Shown piece by piece: positions 1 to 8,605 of a stretch of 64,000 bases of DNA. The stretch covers positions 1 to 64,000 of the forward strand of contig NZ_CAJPQR010000001.1 of the NCBI RefSeq assembly GCF_905372745.1, read 5' to 3'. Numbering within the stretch: the stretch's first letter is position 1; each line of letters starts with the position of its first letter. The translations under genes were made by a program, and so were the position numbers. This DNA comes from an uncultured Campylobacter sp. (lineage in GTDB: Bacteria > Campylobacterota > Campylobacteria > Campylobacterales > Campylobacteraceae). The notes under the pieces were generated by a model. The model was not told where the DNA came from. It did not search any database and saw nothing but the letters and a program-made list of their open reading frames with translations.

Positions 1-224
1 AAATCGAAGCTAACGCAAACGTACTAGCTCAAAGCATCAACGAGATGAGCGAGAGTATCAGAGAGCAAAGCGAGGGCATAAATATGATAAATCAAAGCGT
101 GAGCCAGATAGATGATATAACCAAGCAAAATATCGGTATCGTAAGCACCACGAACGAAATCACGTCTCAAATCGACGACATGGCTAAAACGATAGTCGCA
201 GACGTAAGGAAAAATAAATTTTAA
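1..224 (+). CDS. Methyl-accepting chemotaxis protein, C-terminal end (partial)
   Basis: The reading frame is open from base 3 to a TAA at 222-224; the 5' part lies outside the window. The visible 73 residues are a continuous amphipathic helix rich in Ser, Gln, Asn and Ile with heptad spacing (for example INMINQSVSQIDDITKQN), as in the descending arm of a chemoreceptor signalling hairpin. The C-terminus is short and basic (VRKNKF). No EEVAAS-type hairpin tip or sensor domain is visible because the gene is cut. A terminator follows directly. The family call is inferred from the coiled-coil pattern; the ligand cannot be judged. Confidence 0.8.
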   Translation, partial: IEANANVLAQSINEMSESIREQSEGINMINQSVSQIDDITKQNIGIVSTTNEITSQIDDMAKTIVADVRKNKF

Positions 225-243
225 TCAAGCCGAATTTGGCTCT

Positions 244-285
244 GGCGGGCTTTGTCGTAAATTTAGCCCGCCTTTAATCTTTTTT
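244..285 (+). terminator. Intrinsic terminator after the chemoreceptor gene
   Basis: A perfect 8-bp stem (GGCGGGCT at 244-251, AGCCCGCC at 265-272) is followed by a T-rich run to 285. It starts 20 bases after the chemoreceptor stop codon and reads in the same direction. Confidence 0.8.
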
Positions 286-461
286 AAATGCATAAAGATA
301 TCCGTGTAATAAAAAGAGTCCAAAATAACTTATCTCAACGGTTTTTAATACTAAGTTTCTTGTGCAGTTTTTTATATACAATACATAAGGCTCTCTTTAA
401 CCTAAGCTCAAACCAAGGAGTATTTGGTCTTGAGTCAAGATTTTTATAATCTACTATTAAA

Positions 462-1061
462 TCAGATATCTTCGTAACTTACTGTCATTGCACCGGTAAT
501 TGGGGCAACGGTTATAGTGGCTTTTTTGTGCTTTGTTTCAACTTTTATTACACAAGGAGATTGATAAAACGCACTGTTTATTGCATCATTACCATATCCT
601 CTTGCTAAATTTCTAGGGTCTAATATACGACCGTATTCGTCAAAACCTATCTGATGCATTGGATCCGGCTGATAAACGACAGGGCAGTCGATATCGGCAT
701 ATGTTACGCCGTATTTCTTATCTAAAACTCCTTCTATATCTCTTCCTATTTCACTTTTACTTATTACATAACTATTACTGCTTACCCTAATTCTCCAACG
801 CTTCGTATACCAATTTGGATCAGTTGGATCGAATGTATTATCTTGCATCGCTAAAAGCTGAGTTTTTCTAACGGCAGCCATGATGTCGTCTACGGCAGAG
901 CCTAACTGATCCCGGTCTAGTCTAGGTAAAGCAGCTAAAGCTAAAATGCCTACTGCGACTATAACAATGACGAGTTCTAGCATCGTAAACGCTTTTTTAA
1001 ATTTATAGGATTTTTTGTTTATATAACGCTCTGTATTTAGGCAATCACTAATTTTACTCAT
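462..1061 (-). CDS. Type II/IV pseudopilin (prepilin-like protein)
   Basis: The 199-residue protein has a class III signal: a basic leader ending in KKA, then the prepilin-peptidase motif FTMLE with the conserved Glu at +5, and a hydrophobic helix (residues about 28-45) that would form the pilin core. The leader is long (about 24 residues), typical of pseudopilins read from an upstream Met. The remainder is a small globular domain of 150 residues with no recognisable family signature. Pseudopilins form the short pilus of type II secretion and DNA-uptake machines. The pilus operon at 10411-19331 contains no pilin, so this separate gene is a natural candidate subunit. It is not adjacent to other pilus genes. 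CtsG- or MshA-like is possible, but I cannot assign it to one. Confidence 0.82.
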   Translation of the reverse strand: MSKISDCLNTERYINKKSYKFKKAFTMLELVIVIVAVGILALAALPRLDRDQLGSAVDDIMAAVRKTQLLAMQDNTFDPTDPNWYTKRWRIRVSSNSYVISKSEIGRDIEGVLDKKYGVTYADIDCPVVYQPDPMHQIGFDEYGRILDPRNLARGYGNDAINSAFYQSPCVIKVETKHKKATITVAPITGAMTVSYEDI

Positions 1062-1259
1062 ATCTATTCTTTTTAAATATTTTTTAAGTTAATTTTACAA
1101 CTTTGATTATAAAATCAAGCTAAATTTAATTTCAAATTTGATATTTTTGCCGTATATTTTTTAAATTTTAGTAAAATATTATAAAGGTATTTTAAAAGAA
1201 TTGTTTAAAGACGCTAGTAGTAGAATATAAAATGTAATCTTAACTTAAAGGAATTTGGA

Positions 1260-2649
1260 TTGAAAAACTTTTTGCAATCTGTCTTTATACTCGCCGCTTT
1301 TACCGCCGTCCTCTTTTATCTTTCGTATTTGGGAGTTAAATTTGATAAATTTGGCTCAAGCCCAGTGCCGACGCATTTTACCGTCACGCCGGACACCAAG
1401 ATAGACCCGAACTCCGAGCTAGCCAAATACGTAACGCAAGAGGAAGTGGACGATTTTGCTTTTAGATACTGGGATATAGACGAATACGAGGAAAACAACG
1501 CCACCCTTAACGCTTTAAGAAATTTGCTGAGACTAAAAGATACGGATAAGATTTTAAATTTTATGACAAGAAACGGGCTTAGCGCCGACGTAAAGATGAA
1601 GGCAGGCACTACTCCGCTGATGTATGCTAGCTTTTATGACGACGAAACCACGGCAAAAAGACTCATGGAGATGGGCGCAAACGCTCATGCGAAAGATAAC
1701 TACAAACTCTCGCCCCTGGCATAGAAAATAACTCTACAAAGACCGTTAAGCTACTGCTTGATAGCGGAGTTAAATTTAGCAATAAAGAAAAAATTCAAAG
1801 ATATTTAAAAGCGCCCCAAAACGATAGGATAAAAAGCTTGACTATCAACGGAGATAATATATTTGTAGAGTATGAAGTAAAATACGGTCAGAAAAACGAA
1901 GGCTCAAAAGGCTGGATATTGCCTTTTGATTATATTACCTTTGGCAACTTTACCGAGATGCTACAAATACTATTTAGTATGGGGTATTTTGACGAGAATG
2001 GCAACTATTTTAAAGATATGGAATATATGCCAAACTACGAACCTATGCTAAATTTGCTACTAGACAACAACATTTCGGGGCAACCTACTTACTAGCAAGG
2101 AGCTGAAAGAGGCGTATAAAAAATGCTATATAAGACACAAGTGGGCAGTTGAAGACAAAGAAAAATACATCTATAAAATGAATCAAGGCAGAGACGAAGA
2201 GGCCGAAGAAAAGATAAAGAAAAAGTATGATAAATACAAATATGCTCCTTACTGGCACATATATCAAGACGGCCTCTTACAATACAAACCAAAGCCGATA
2301 GACCCGAAAAAGATAGAAGAATTTGACAAAGAGATAGACTACTATAAGCAACATTGTTCAGATGAAAATTCTACGTTTAAAGATACCGAATCTTTTGTAA
2401 AATGGGCAAATGAAGAAAAAAGATGGGAATATGTACGGCAGTTTTTAGAAGCGCACAAAAACAACCCCGCAAAGGTAATCTATATCGACGCCAATATAAG
2501 CAGTCAAGACAAAGAAAAGCTAATATCCAATAAACTAATCCAAAAATTAAGTAGTAAAAATGCCGCAGAGCGATAACAACGCAACGATAAATAACGATGA
2601 GCTAAACCTAGTCGTAGAAGAAGCATCTAAAGAGATAGCGGGCTGTTAA
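1260..2649 (+). pseudogene. Ankyrin-repeat membrane-anchored protein, broken by two or three frameshifts
   Basis: Translation starts at a TTG at 1260 (AAAGG about 9 bases upstream) and gives a membrane anchor (residues 5-26) and ankyrin helices (TPLMYASFYDDETTAKRLMEMG). The frame stops with TAG at 1722-1724. In the next frame from 1721, sense continues exactly where the ankyrin consensus demands (IENNSTKTVKLLLDSGVKF) and runs to a TAG at 2093-2095. A second switch at the GGGG of 2077-2080 resumes an open frame to the stop at 2574-2576. A third possible switch at the AAAAA of 2556-2560 reaches a TAA at 2647-2649. Each fragment has coding-like composition, so this is one gene of about 460 codons with recent indels. 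Sequencing error in homopolymers cannot be excluded. Confidence 0.8.
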
Positions 2650-2792
2650 ATTCTTTTGTAAGCCAGTAACCGCGATTTTGCTTTTATACGACACTAGGCC
2701 AATTTACCGACGGCAAAGAGCCGCGTGCGCGGCGCTATAAGCTCGCAAAGTGAAATTTGAGCCGTAAATTTAAGCTTTCTTGCGAGTATAAA

Positions 2793-3611
2793 CTACTCGT
2801 TAAGCGCCTGCACTACGTGATCCCAGCCAAGCGCCCTAGCGTAGTCTAGTGCGGTTTTGCCGTGGATATTTTTAGCGTTTTTATCAGCGCCCTTAGCGAG
2901 CAAAATCTCGACCGCCGTACGGTTGCCGGCAATCGCCTCGCGGTGGAGCATCGTATAGCCCTCATCGTCGGCCTGCGTTATCTCTTTTGGATTTTGGCTT
3001 AAAAACTTTTGCAACTCTTCTTTCATATTTACGCTCATCGGATGCTCGATGAGATTTTGCGGATGCGTATCTTGCTCGTAGGCTAGCAAAACTACGTCCG
3101 GATCGCCGAAATCCAGCCCCCATGCCTCGTCGTGTTCGGCACGCTCGTCCTTACCCATAGCTTTACGCATGGCTTGCACGCTAAAGCCGCCGTATGCTCT
3201 ACCGTCTACCGCAAACATCCAGTCGCTGATTTGCTCTAGCGGCACCGCGACTTCGTCGCCGCTTGCGACGCTAGTTAGTATGCCTGGGTCGTTGGCCAGC
3301 ACGCCGTAAACGCGCTCGCCGTCAAAATACACGTCGTTTATCCACATGTGCTCGACCTCCGTATGGCCGCCGATATCTTGCGAAAAGGCAACCTTGACGC
3401 AAGCGAAGTCAAGCCCCGGGATAATGCGGTGATTTTCCCAGTATAGCTCGCGCCAAAAGTACCCAAAGCTCTCTCTAGCCTGCCTAAAAGCCTCTAGCAT
3501 CGCCGCGTCTTCGCCGTCTGCATAAAACACAGGTTCGTTTTCTTCTTTGTTTGCGCCTTTGCTGTTTTTTGCGTCCGACTCGTCGCCTAATATCTTTTTA
3601 AATAGTCCCAT
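2793..3611 (-). CDS. DUF2314 domain protein with C-terminal ankyrin repeats
   Basis: The protein has 272 residues and no signal peptide. Residues about 30-165 resemble DUF2314: a phenylalanine- and tryptophan-rich segment, then VEHMWINDVYFDGERVYGVLANDP, the family's most recognisable block. Residues 200-270 hold two ankyrin repeats (DEGYTMLHREAIAGNRTAVEILLAKGADKNAKN, HGKTALDYARALGWDHVVQALN; each split here by its own loop). DUF2314 has no proven biochemical role; ankyrin repeats bind proteins. The start ATG at 3611 is preceded by AAGGA. It lies 36 bases downstream of a small ORF with a homopolymer tract and may be translationally linked to it. The broken ankyrin gene at 1260-2649 is its neighbour; the two may belong to one set of effector or immunity-like genes, which is speculation. 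Confidence 0.75.
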   Translation of the reverse strand: MGLFKKILGDESDAKNSKGANKEENEPVFYADGEDAAMLEAFRQARESFGYFWRELYWENHRIIPGLDFACVKVAFSQDIGGHTEVEHMWINDVYFDGERVYGVLANDPGILTSVASGDEVAVPLEQISDWMFAVDGRAYGGFSVQAMRKAMGKDERAEHDEAWGLDFGDPDVVLLAYEQDTHPQNLIEHPMSVNMKEELQKFLSQNPKEITQADDEGYTMLHREAIAGNRTAVEILLAKGADKNAKNIHGKTALDYARALGWDHVVQALNE

Positions 3612-3647
3612 ATTTTTCCTTTAATTTGAGTTTGTATTTGTTTAAAT

Positions 3648-3803
3648 TTACCGCAAAACCCTCGCGTAAATTCGCCTATTTCGGTGGCCCGTGCGCTCAA
3701 GGCTATGGGGGGGGGTGCGAAGGGAATGCAAATCGTCGCGTCTTGATTTAAAAAACGAGTCGCGAATGCTAAAGCCGTTTTCGGACTTTTCGTTTGTATC
3801 CAT
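3648..3803 (-). CDS. Small ORF (51 aa) containing a nine-C homopolymer
   Basis: ATG at 3803 is preceded at 7 bases by a strong AAGGAG (3810-3815), which is why I regard translation as likely. The 51-residue product is polar (MDTNEKSENGFSIRDSFFKS...) and of no recognised family. Codons 30-33 are written through a run of nine C on the coding strand. With nine C the ORF ends at TAA (3648-3650). With eight it would run across the start codon of the DUF2314-ankyrin gene and stop inside it. With ten it stops at once. Length-variable G/C tracts are the classic phase-variation switch of Campylobacter. The ORF may be a true small gene, a leader controlling the next gene, or the stub of a decayed gene. 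Confidence 0.5.
   Translation of the reverse strand: MDTNEKSENGFSIRDSFFKSRRDDLHSLRTPPHSLERTGHRNRRIYARVLR
3707..3715. repeat. Homopolymeric G(9)/C(9) tract
   Basis: Nine consecutive G on the plus strand, the only G/C run of this length I found in the window. It lies inside the small ORF at 3648-3803. Tracts of eight or more G in Campylobacter commonly vary in length by slipped-strand mispairing. Confidence 0.8.
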
Positions 3804-3941
3804 CGTCTGCTCCTTTCGTTTGTTTTCCGCTTTTTAGCGCGTTTGACTTGTGGCGGCTGCTTGCTTTTTAGCTTAAACTCAGAGCCGCGTTTTTAAGCTC
3901 TTATCGCTTTATGTGCGGCGATTGATATAATTTTAGCCGCG

Positions 3942-4183
3942 AAATTTTAAGCTAAATTTATAAAACCGCTTCGTCTAAATTTAGGCTTTAGATTTTTGCC
4001 GCTTTGCATCCGCAAAACCGATATGCATTCCGGCTGATTTAGCATGATTTTGCGCGCTTGTTAGATTTAACCGCGAATTTAGGCTAAATTTAAGCTTGTT
4101 TATCCGTTTTGCCTAGAGTGCAAAATTTATCTGCAAATTTAGTCGACGCGTTTAAATTTAGTTTGAGATTAGCCGCGAAATTT
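3942..4183. repeat. Gene-free stretch dense in AAATTT
   Basis: The 378 bases between the small ORF (start 3803) and the gene ending at 4182 hold no convincing ORF, RNA or promoter. They contain eight copies of the palindrome AAATTT in 242 bases (first at 3942, last at 4178), where less than one is expected at this base composition. Confidence 0.7.
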
Positions 4184-5000
4184 AGTCGCAAAATCTCTCG
4201 TCGGCGCGATTTTGCTTGCGTTTTTTAAAAAATTCTTCTTTATTTTTAGGATCCGCAAAATACTCGTCTTGCTTTTGCAGGCTTTTTTCTAGTAAGCCTT
4301 CGGCATTTTTGAGCGCGGCTTTGCGATCTTTAAATTTAGACGGAAATCGCTCTAAAAACACCGCCTCGTAAGGGTGGGCTTTCGTCCATTCGTTTGCCCG
4401 CGAAACGGCGGCTCGTTGCTTTTTTAGATCGCAAAAGGCGTAGGGATTTATCACGTCGCCTACAAGCTTAACGAAGGCTAAATTTACGTCCATAGTGGAG
4501 GCAAATACCGGGTCTTTTACGTCTAAGACCTCGGTAAAAACGATGAATCTATTTTTGCCGGCATAAAACCAAAATGCCGCCTCGTCCTTTAGCCCCAGAT
4601 CAAAGGCGCGCGCGGCAACCGTCATTAACGTGCTAGGCGCGACTAGCCCCGGCGCGTCCTCGATGATTTTTATCGCCTTTTGCAGACTTTCTACGTTATT
4701 TTCCATGAGTAGGCCATCTATCGCATCGTAAACGCGTACGTAATTAGGCATGCCGCCGCTTGCCGAGTAGAGATTTGAGACGTAGATATCGACGGAATTT
4801 ACTTTTTGGGGCGCATCGTCGGCCGTTTGCGATACGAATTTAGCATTTTTGCTCGGCGTAAAATTTAACGCATCTGCCCTAGGCATCGGCGTTTTCGTGG
4901 ATATCGCGGGATCTTCTTGTTTCATAGCTGCGTATCCTTGCGCGTTTATGATCGTAAAAGCAAGCGAGGCCGCAAGCGCGGCGGATAAAATTTTACTCAT
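4182..5000 (-). CDS. Secreted/periplasmic protein of unknown function
   Basis: The protein is 272 residues. A Sec signal peptide is evident (MSKILSAALAASLAFTIINA, probable cleavage after AQG-YAA or near it), followed by a polar, Lys/Asp-rich body. Residues about 100-170 form helices reminiscent of Sel1/TPR-type repeats (APSTLMTVAARAFDLGLKDEAAFWFYAGKNRF), a pattern seen in bacterial proteins that sense or scaffold in the periplasm. Cys residues at CDLKK and near the C-terminus (ERFCD) could form a disulfide. The start ATG is preceded by AAGGA. It stands alone between gene-poor flanks. I do not recognise the family. Confidence 0.6.
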   Translation of the reverse strand: MSKILSAALAASLAFTIINAQGYAAMKQEDPAISTKTPMPRADALNFTPSKNAKFVSQTADDAPQKVNSVDIYVSNLYSASGGMPNYVRVYDAIDGLLMENNVESLQKAIKIIEDAPGLVAPSTLMTVAARAFDLGLKDEAAFWFYAGKNRFIVFTEVLDVKDPVFASTMDVNLAFVKLVGDVINPYAFCDLKKQRAAVSRANEWTKAHPYEAVFLERFPSKFKDRKAALKNAEGLLEKSLQKQDEYFADPKNKEEFFKKRKQNRADERFCD

Positions 5001-5192
5001 ATTTTTCCTTTTTAAAAATTACCGACTGAGCGCAAATGCCGAATGCAAGCGATAAATTTTAAACGCAAATTTGCACGGCAAAGAGCGTGCTAAATTTAGC
5101 CCAATTTTATAAAATCGGCGACGATTTTACGAGCTTTAGATTAAAATTTACGCAAGCAAACGACAAATCCGCGCCCAAACTACGGGTTAAAT

Positions 5193-6737
5193 TTATAATC
5201 CTAGCACCGTTTTTAACAGCATATAAATGAGCGCCGCCGAGCCGCCTGCGATAGGTAAAGTGATGACCCATGCAAGCACGATAGGTTTGACCATTTTCCA
5301 GTTGGCGTCGCGGTTTAGGATACCGATGCCAAGCACCGCACCGATGAGGATGTGCGTCGAGGAAACAGGGATACCTAGCTTGGTAGCTAGCAGGATAACG
5401 GTACTAGCGGCTAGCTCGGCACTAAAGCCCGTCGTAGGTAGGATCTCGGCCAGCTTGCTACCGATCGTGGTGATGACCTCTTTGCCTAGAAACCAAAGCC
5501 CGACAACAAGCGAGATACCAAACGTCACCATCGCGATGCCCGGCACCGGAGCGGTGGCGTTTATGGAGCCTGTTTTTAGTACGTCTAGGATCGCGGCAAA
5601 TGGGCCCACGGCGTTTGCGATGTCGTTTGCGCCGTGAGAGAAGGCGAACGAGGAGGCCGTAAATATCTGAAACCACGAAAAAATGCGGTTCGTGCTCTTT
5701 TCTGCGTTATCTTTTTTCATCACGTTTATCATCGCAAGCGTGGCGAGATATGTGACGATACCGATGACGCATATGATCCAGATCGTGCCGATGAATCCGA
5801 TGTCTAGATTTAGGTGCGCTAGGCCCTTAAATAGCATCATCGAGGAGATGATGATCGCGCCGATGCCCGCCACCATCGGGATGTGTTTGCGCATGGCTTT
5901 TGACGTGTCGATCTCTTTTTCGCGCTCTTTCATGGCTTTGATGGCGAGCTTGTATTCGCTGCGTTCGCCACTTTCAACGTCATCCTCGTCAAGGACCGCG
6001 ATCTTGCTTAGTATTCTTATCTGTTCGCTTTCGGGTTTTGTTTTTAGCTCTTGCAGATAGCGCTCTTTGTAGGCTTTACGCTCGCGTTTTAGTACCTTTA
6101 GCTCAAGGGTAAATTTGCGAGTAGGAATCAAAATTTTAGATTTTATGTAGCCGTAAATGAAGTAAGAAAGGATGCCTCCTAGCAGCGGCGAGATCACCCA
6201 GCTCACGGCGATCCTACCTATCTCACCCCAGGAAACCATAGCTAGAGCCTTATCTCCGCCCATCGTCGTAAAGCCCATGGTAAGCCCGGCGCCGACGATA
6301 CCGCCCACGATCGAGTGCGTCGTGGAGATAGGTAGGCCTTTTTTAGACGCGATAAATAGCCAAATACCGGAGCTCAAAAGCGCCGACATCATAATCAGCA
6401 CAAAAAGCATCGGCTCGGTGCCCTCCTGCGGGAAGCTCACGATGCCCTCGCGGATGGTTTTGGTTACCTCTCCGCCGGCGAATATCGCGCCGCTGAGCTC
6501 GAAAATAGCGGCTATAACTAGGGCTTGCTTTATCGTGACGGTCTTGGCGCCTACGCTCGTGCCAAAGGAGTTTGCGACGTCGTTGCCGCCGATATTAAAC
6601 GCCATAAAGATACCGAAAATACTAGCGATACTGAAAAGCAAAAAGTGATGAGTTGGGATGTACTGATAGCCCCAAATGAAAAATCCAAACGCGGTAATTA
6701 TAAAGATCGCAAAGGCAAAAAGATTGTCGCTTCTCAA
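5193..6737 (-). CDS. pit: Inorganic phosphate transporter, PiT/Pho4 family
   Basis: The 514-residue polytopic membrane protein has the duplicated PiT signature: GGNDVANSFGTSVGAKT in the N-terminal half and HGANDIANAVGPFAA in the C-terminal half, each with the Asn-Asp pair characteristic of the family. A hydrophilic cytoplasmic loop of about 90 residues (charged, from TRKFTLELKVLKRER to SKAMRKH) separates the halves. PiT proteins import phosphate, usually as a metal-phosphate complex, in symport with protons or sodium. The start is TTG at 6737 with AAAGGA just upstream. It is divergent from yqeY. No PhoU-like partner gene is adjacent. Substrate could also be sulfate in some family members. Confidence 0.9.
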   Translation of the reverse strand: MRSDNLFAFAIFIITAFGFFIWGYQYIPTHHFLLFSIASIFGIFMAFNIGGNDVANSFGTSVGAKTVTIKQALVIAAIFELSGAIFAGGEVTKTIREGIVSFPQEGTEPMLFVLIMMSALLSSGIWLFIASKKGLPISTTHSIVGGIVGAGLTMGFTTMGGDKALAMVSWGEIGRIAVSWVISPLLGGILSYFIYGYIKSKILIPTRKFTLELKVLKRERKAYKERYLQELKTKPESEQIRILSKIAVLDEDDVESGERSEYKLAIKAMKEREKEIDTSKAMRKHIPMVAGIGAIIISSMMLFKGLAHLNLDIGFIGTIWIICVIGIVTYLATLAMINVMKKDNAEKSTNRIFSWFQIFTASSFAFSHGANDIANAVGPFAAILDVLKTGSINATAPVPGIAMVTFGISLVVGLWFLGKEVITTIGSKLAEILPTTGFSAELAASTVILLATKLGIPVSSTHILIGAVLGIGILNRDANWKMVKPIVLAWVITLPIAGGSAALIYMLLKTVLGL

Positions 6738-6833
6738 GCAAGTCCTTTTAAAAATGAATGGTTAATTATAGCTACATTTTTCTTAAGCAAGCCAAATTTA
6801 GGCGGTTTTATTAGCTTTAAATTTTAGCTTCGT

Positions 6834-6839
6834 TATAAT
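6834..6839 (+). promoter_or_regulatory. Predicted sigma-70 -10 box of yqeY
   Basis: TATAAT at 6834-6839 lies 28 bases before the GTG start, with a T-rich stretch instead of a clear -35 box, as is usual in Campylobacter. AAAGGAG (6856-6862) is the ribosome binding site. Confidence 0.6.
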
Positions 6840-6867
6840 TCGACCACTTAAATTTAAAGGAGAAAAA

Positions 6868-7305
6868 GTGACTATCAGAGAGAAAATTTTAGATGATATC
6901 AAGACTGCGATGAAAGAAAAAGATAACTTTCGCCGCGATACGCTAAGGCTCATAAACTCGGTCATCAAACAAGTCGAAGTCGATGAGCGCGCCGAGATGA
7001 CCGACGAAAAGGTGCTACCGATCTTGCAAACTCAGATCAAACGCCGCATGGACTCTATCGAGCAGTATAAAAACGGCGATAGGGATGATCTGGCACAAAA
7101 CGAGCAAAAAGAGATCGACATCATAAACGGCTATCTACCGAAGCAACTAAGCGCAGACGAGCTGGAGGCCGAGATAAAAGCGATCATCGCAGGCCTTGGC
7201 GAGGGCGCAAATATCGGCACTGTAATGAAAGCGGCCAAAGAAAAAATCGGAGCCAGAAGCGACGGAAAGAGTATAAGCGAGTGCGCAAAGAGGTTGCTGG
7301 GCTAA
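6868..7305 (+). CDS. GatB/YqeY domain protein
   Basis: The 145-residue product matches the stand-alone YqeY family over its full length: TIREKILDDIKTAMKEKD at the N-terminus, then LRLINSVIKQVEVDER, and the C-terminal block ANIGTVMKAAKEKIGARSDG. YqeY resembles the tail domain of the GatB subunit of the Asp/Glu-tRNA amidotransferase and probably binds tRNA; its precise role is not established. Translation starts at GTG 6868, fixed by AAAGGAG six bases upstream; no ATG is available near. It is a single-gene unit with its own -10 box and a 10-bp inverted repeat just after the stop. Confidence 0.9.
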   Translation: MTIREKILDDIKTAMKEKDNFRRDTLRLINSVIKQVEVDERAEMTDEKVLPILQTQIKRRMDSIEQYKNGDRDDLAQNEQKEIDIINGYLPKQLSADELEAEIKAIIAGLGEGANIGTVMKAAKEKIGARSDGKSISECAKRLLG

Positions 7306-7315
7306 ATTTGCATTT

Positions 7316-7353
7316 AAATTTGACCGAATTTGCTTTGGGATTTGGTCAAATTT
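7316..7353 (+). other. Inverted repeat downstream of yqeY
   Basis: AAATTTGACC (7316-7325) and GGTCAAATTT (7344-7353) form a perfect 10-bp stem with an 18-base loop, 11 bases after the yqeY stop. There is no T-run after it, so it is a weak terminator candidate or an mRNA 3'-end stabiliser. Both arms contain AAATTT. Confidence 0.5.
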
Positions 7354-8566
7354 GAGGTGAGGGCAGGCGAGCGTCGCTTGCTTTTACTTTTTGTTAAGTT
7401 GGCTAAAATTAAAATGCTTAAATAGCGGGCGCAAACTTATTATGTTTCACTACTTACGGTTTTTATCGGCGCATTTTGTACGCCGTTTCTAAGGTAAATT
7501 TAGCAAATTACGGGTTTTTGCCTTTCATAAATTTGTATTTCGAGATTTTATGCAAGTACTTTCAATGTGCCGTTGCTAGCGATTTAGCGCGATTTCGGCA
7601 AATTTAGCGGCTAGCCATACTTGGGCTTTTGCTTGCGCTTGTTAAATTTAGCGGCTGTACTTATCTACGAATTTTTATAAAAAGCTTGTAAATTTTAGGT
7701 ATAAATAAGCTAAAACGCCGATTGTCAGGACTATTTGACCGAGTTCAGCTTCAAGTCTCGGTAAACGGAAACTAGTTTTTGTCTTTATATTTTGATCGGT
7801 ATAAAATAAATCGTAAAATTTTAATGCGTGTCGCCTTTAAATCAGCCGAGGTTAGCGGGTTTTGGGTCTAAATCCGGTTAAATTTCAAGTTGGTAAAATT
7901 TCCAGCCATTGTTTAGTTTGGTATTTAAAATTTGCGGCTTTGCATTTGATTTTTGGTTGGATTGGCAAACCTTGCGCTTTAAATTTTGGAGAGAACGGCG
8001 ATATTTCTTAAAAGTTTTTAACTTAACTATATTTTTAAAAAGCGTAAACATAGCGAAGTAGATATGCTAAAGCGCGACGGCAAGGAGTTTATACTTGGTC
8101 TGCTATGCTGGTAAGTTTAGTTAATACCTATATTATCATAGTTCCTTTAATATGGCACGTTTTATTAGTGGCAAACAAAGCAAAGCTAGCAGGGAGCCTC
8201 GACTTGCTTTATCGCTACAAGCAGACAAAGGCATGCTAAATATAGATTAGCTAAATTTAAAAGTAACTTCTCAAGCATAGCGCAATGATAACGCTAAGTA
8301 AAAGTAAATTTTACACTTCATTTAAAGAACATATTTTGCTTTATGCGGCTTAGCTATGGATGTAGAGAGGCTGGGTTTGGATATATGGCAACACCAAAGA
8401 TACAAAATAAGCAAAGCGCTTGCGATGAAGTTTTGATAAAAAGGTTGTATTGCATTATTTTAAAATCTATAAGAGTTATATATAGCAAGATGAAGTAGCG
8501 GATAATAATCCGCTCAAGCTTATTTAGCGCAAATTCGATACTTGGGCGACATTTGCTGTATATAGG
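7354..8566. other. 1.2-kb stretch without a convincing gene
   Basis: No ORF in either strand has both a plausible start signal and protein-like composition. AAATTT occurs often in the first half. Around 8040-8440 there are short open pieces that might be relics, for example an ATG at 8064 giving 16 codons (DGKEFILGLLCW), an ATG at 8152 giving about 32 codons, and one at 8356 giving about 26. None has homology I can recognise. I see no tRNA, CRISPR or insertion-sequence ends here. Confidence 0.6.
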
Positions 8567-8600
8567 CTTGGAATTTAAGCCAAATGACTTAAATTCCAAG
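8567..8600. terminator. 13-bp perfect hairpin at the 3' end of the pilus/receptor operon
   Basis: CTTGGAATTTAAG (8567-8579) and CTTAAATTCCAAG (8588-8600) form a perfect 13-bp stem with an 8-base loop, five bases beyond the stop codon of the minus-strand receptor gene. The six-T run lies on the plus-strand side (8602-8607), so it would terminate a plus-strand transcript. For the minus-strand operon it is more likely a protective 3' hairpin. Confidence 0.6.
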
Positions 8601-8605
8601 GTTTT

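Noticed and set aside
1717..2100. Programmed ribosomal frameshifting in the ankyrin gene
   Set aside because: No slippery heptamer at 1722 or 2077, and two or three events in one gene make mutation or sequencing error likelier.
2742..2790. Inverted repeat CTCGCAA/TTGCGAG after the ankyrin gene
   Set aside because: Long AT-rich loop and no T-run; not convincing as a terminator.
5227..6648. Long plus-strand ORFs opposite the phosphate transporter
   Set aside because: Antisense shadows of a convincing PiT gene.
7354..8566. Replication terminus (dif) site or mobile-element remnant in the gene-free stretch
   Set aside because: I found no sequence I could defend as a dif site, and no terminal repeats or transposase fragments.
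8354..8599. 81-residue minus-strand ORF
   Set aside because: No ribosome binding site, composition unlike protein, and it overlaps the operon-end hairpin.
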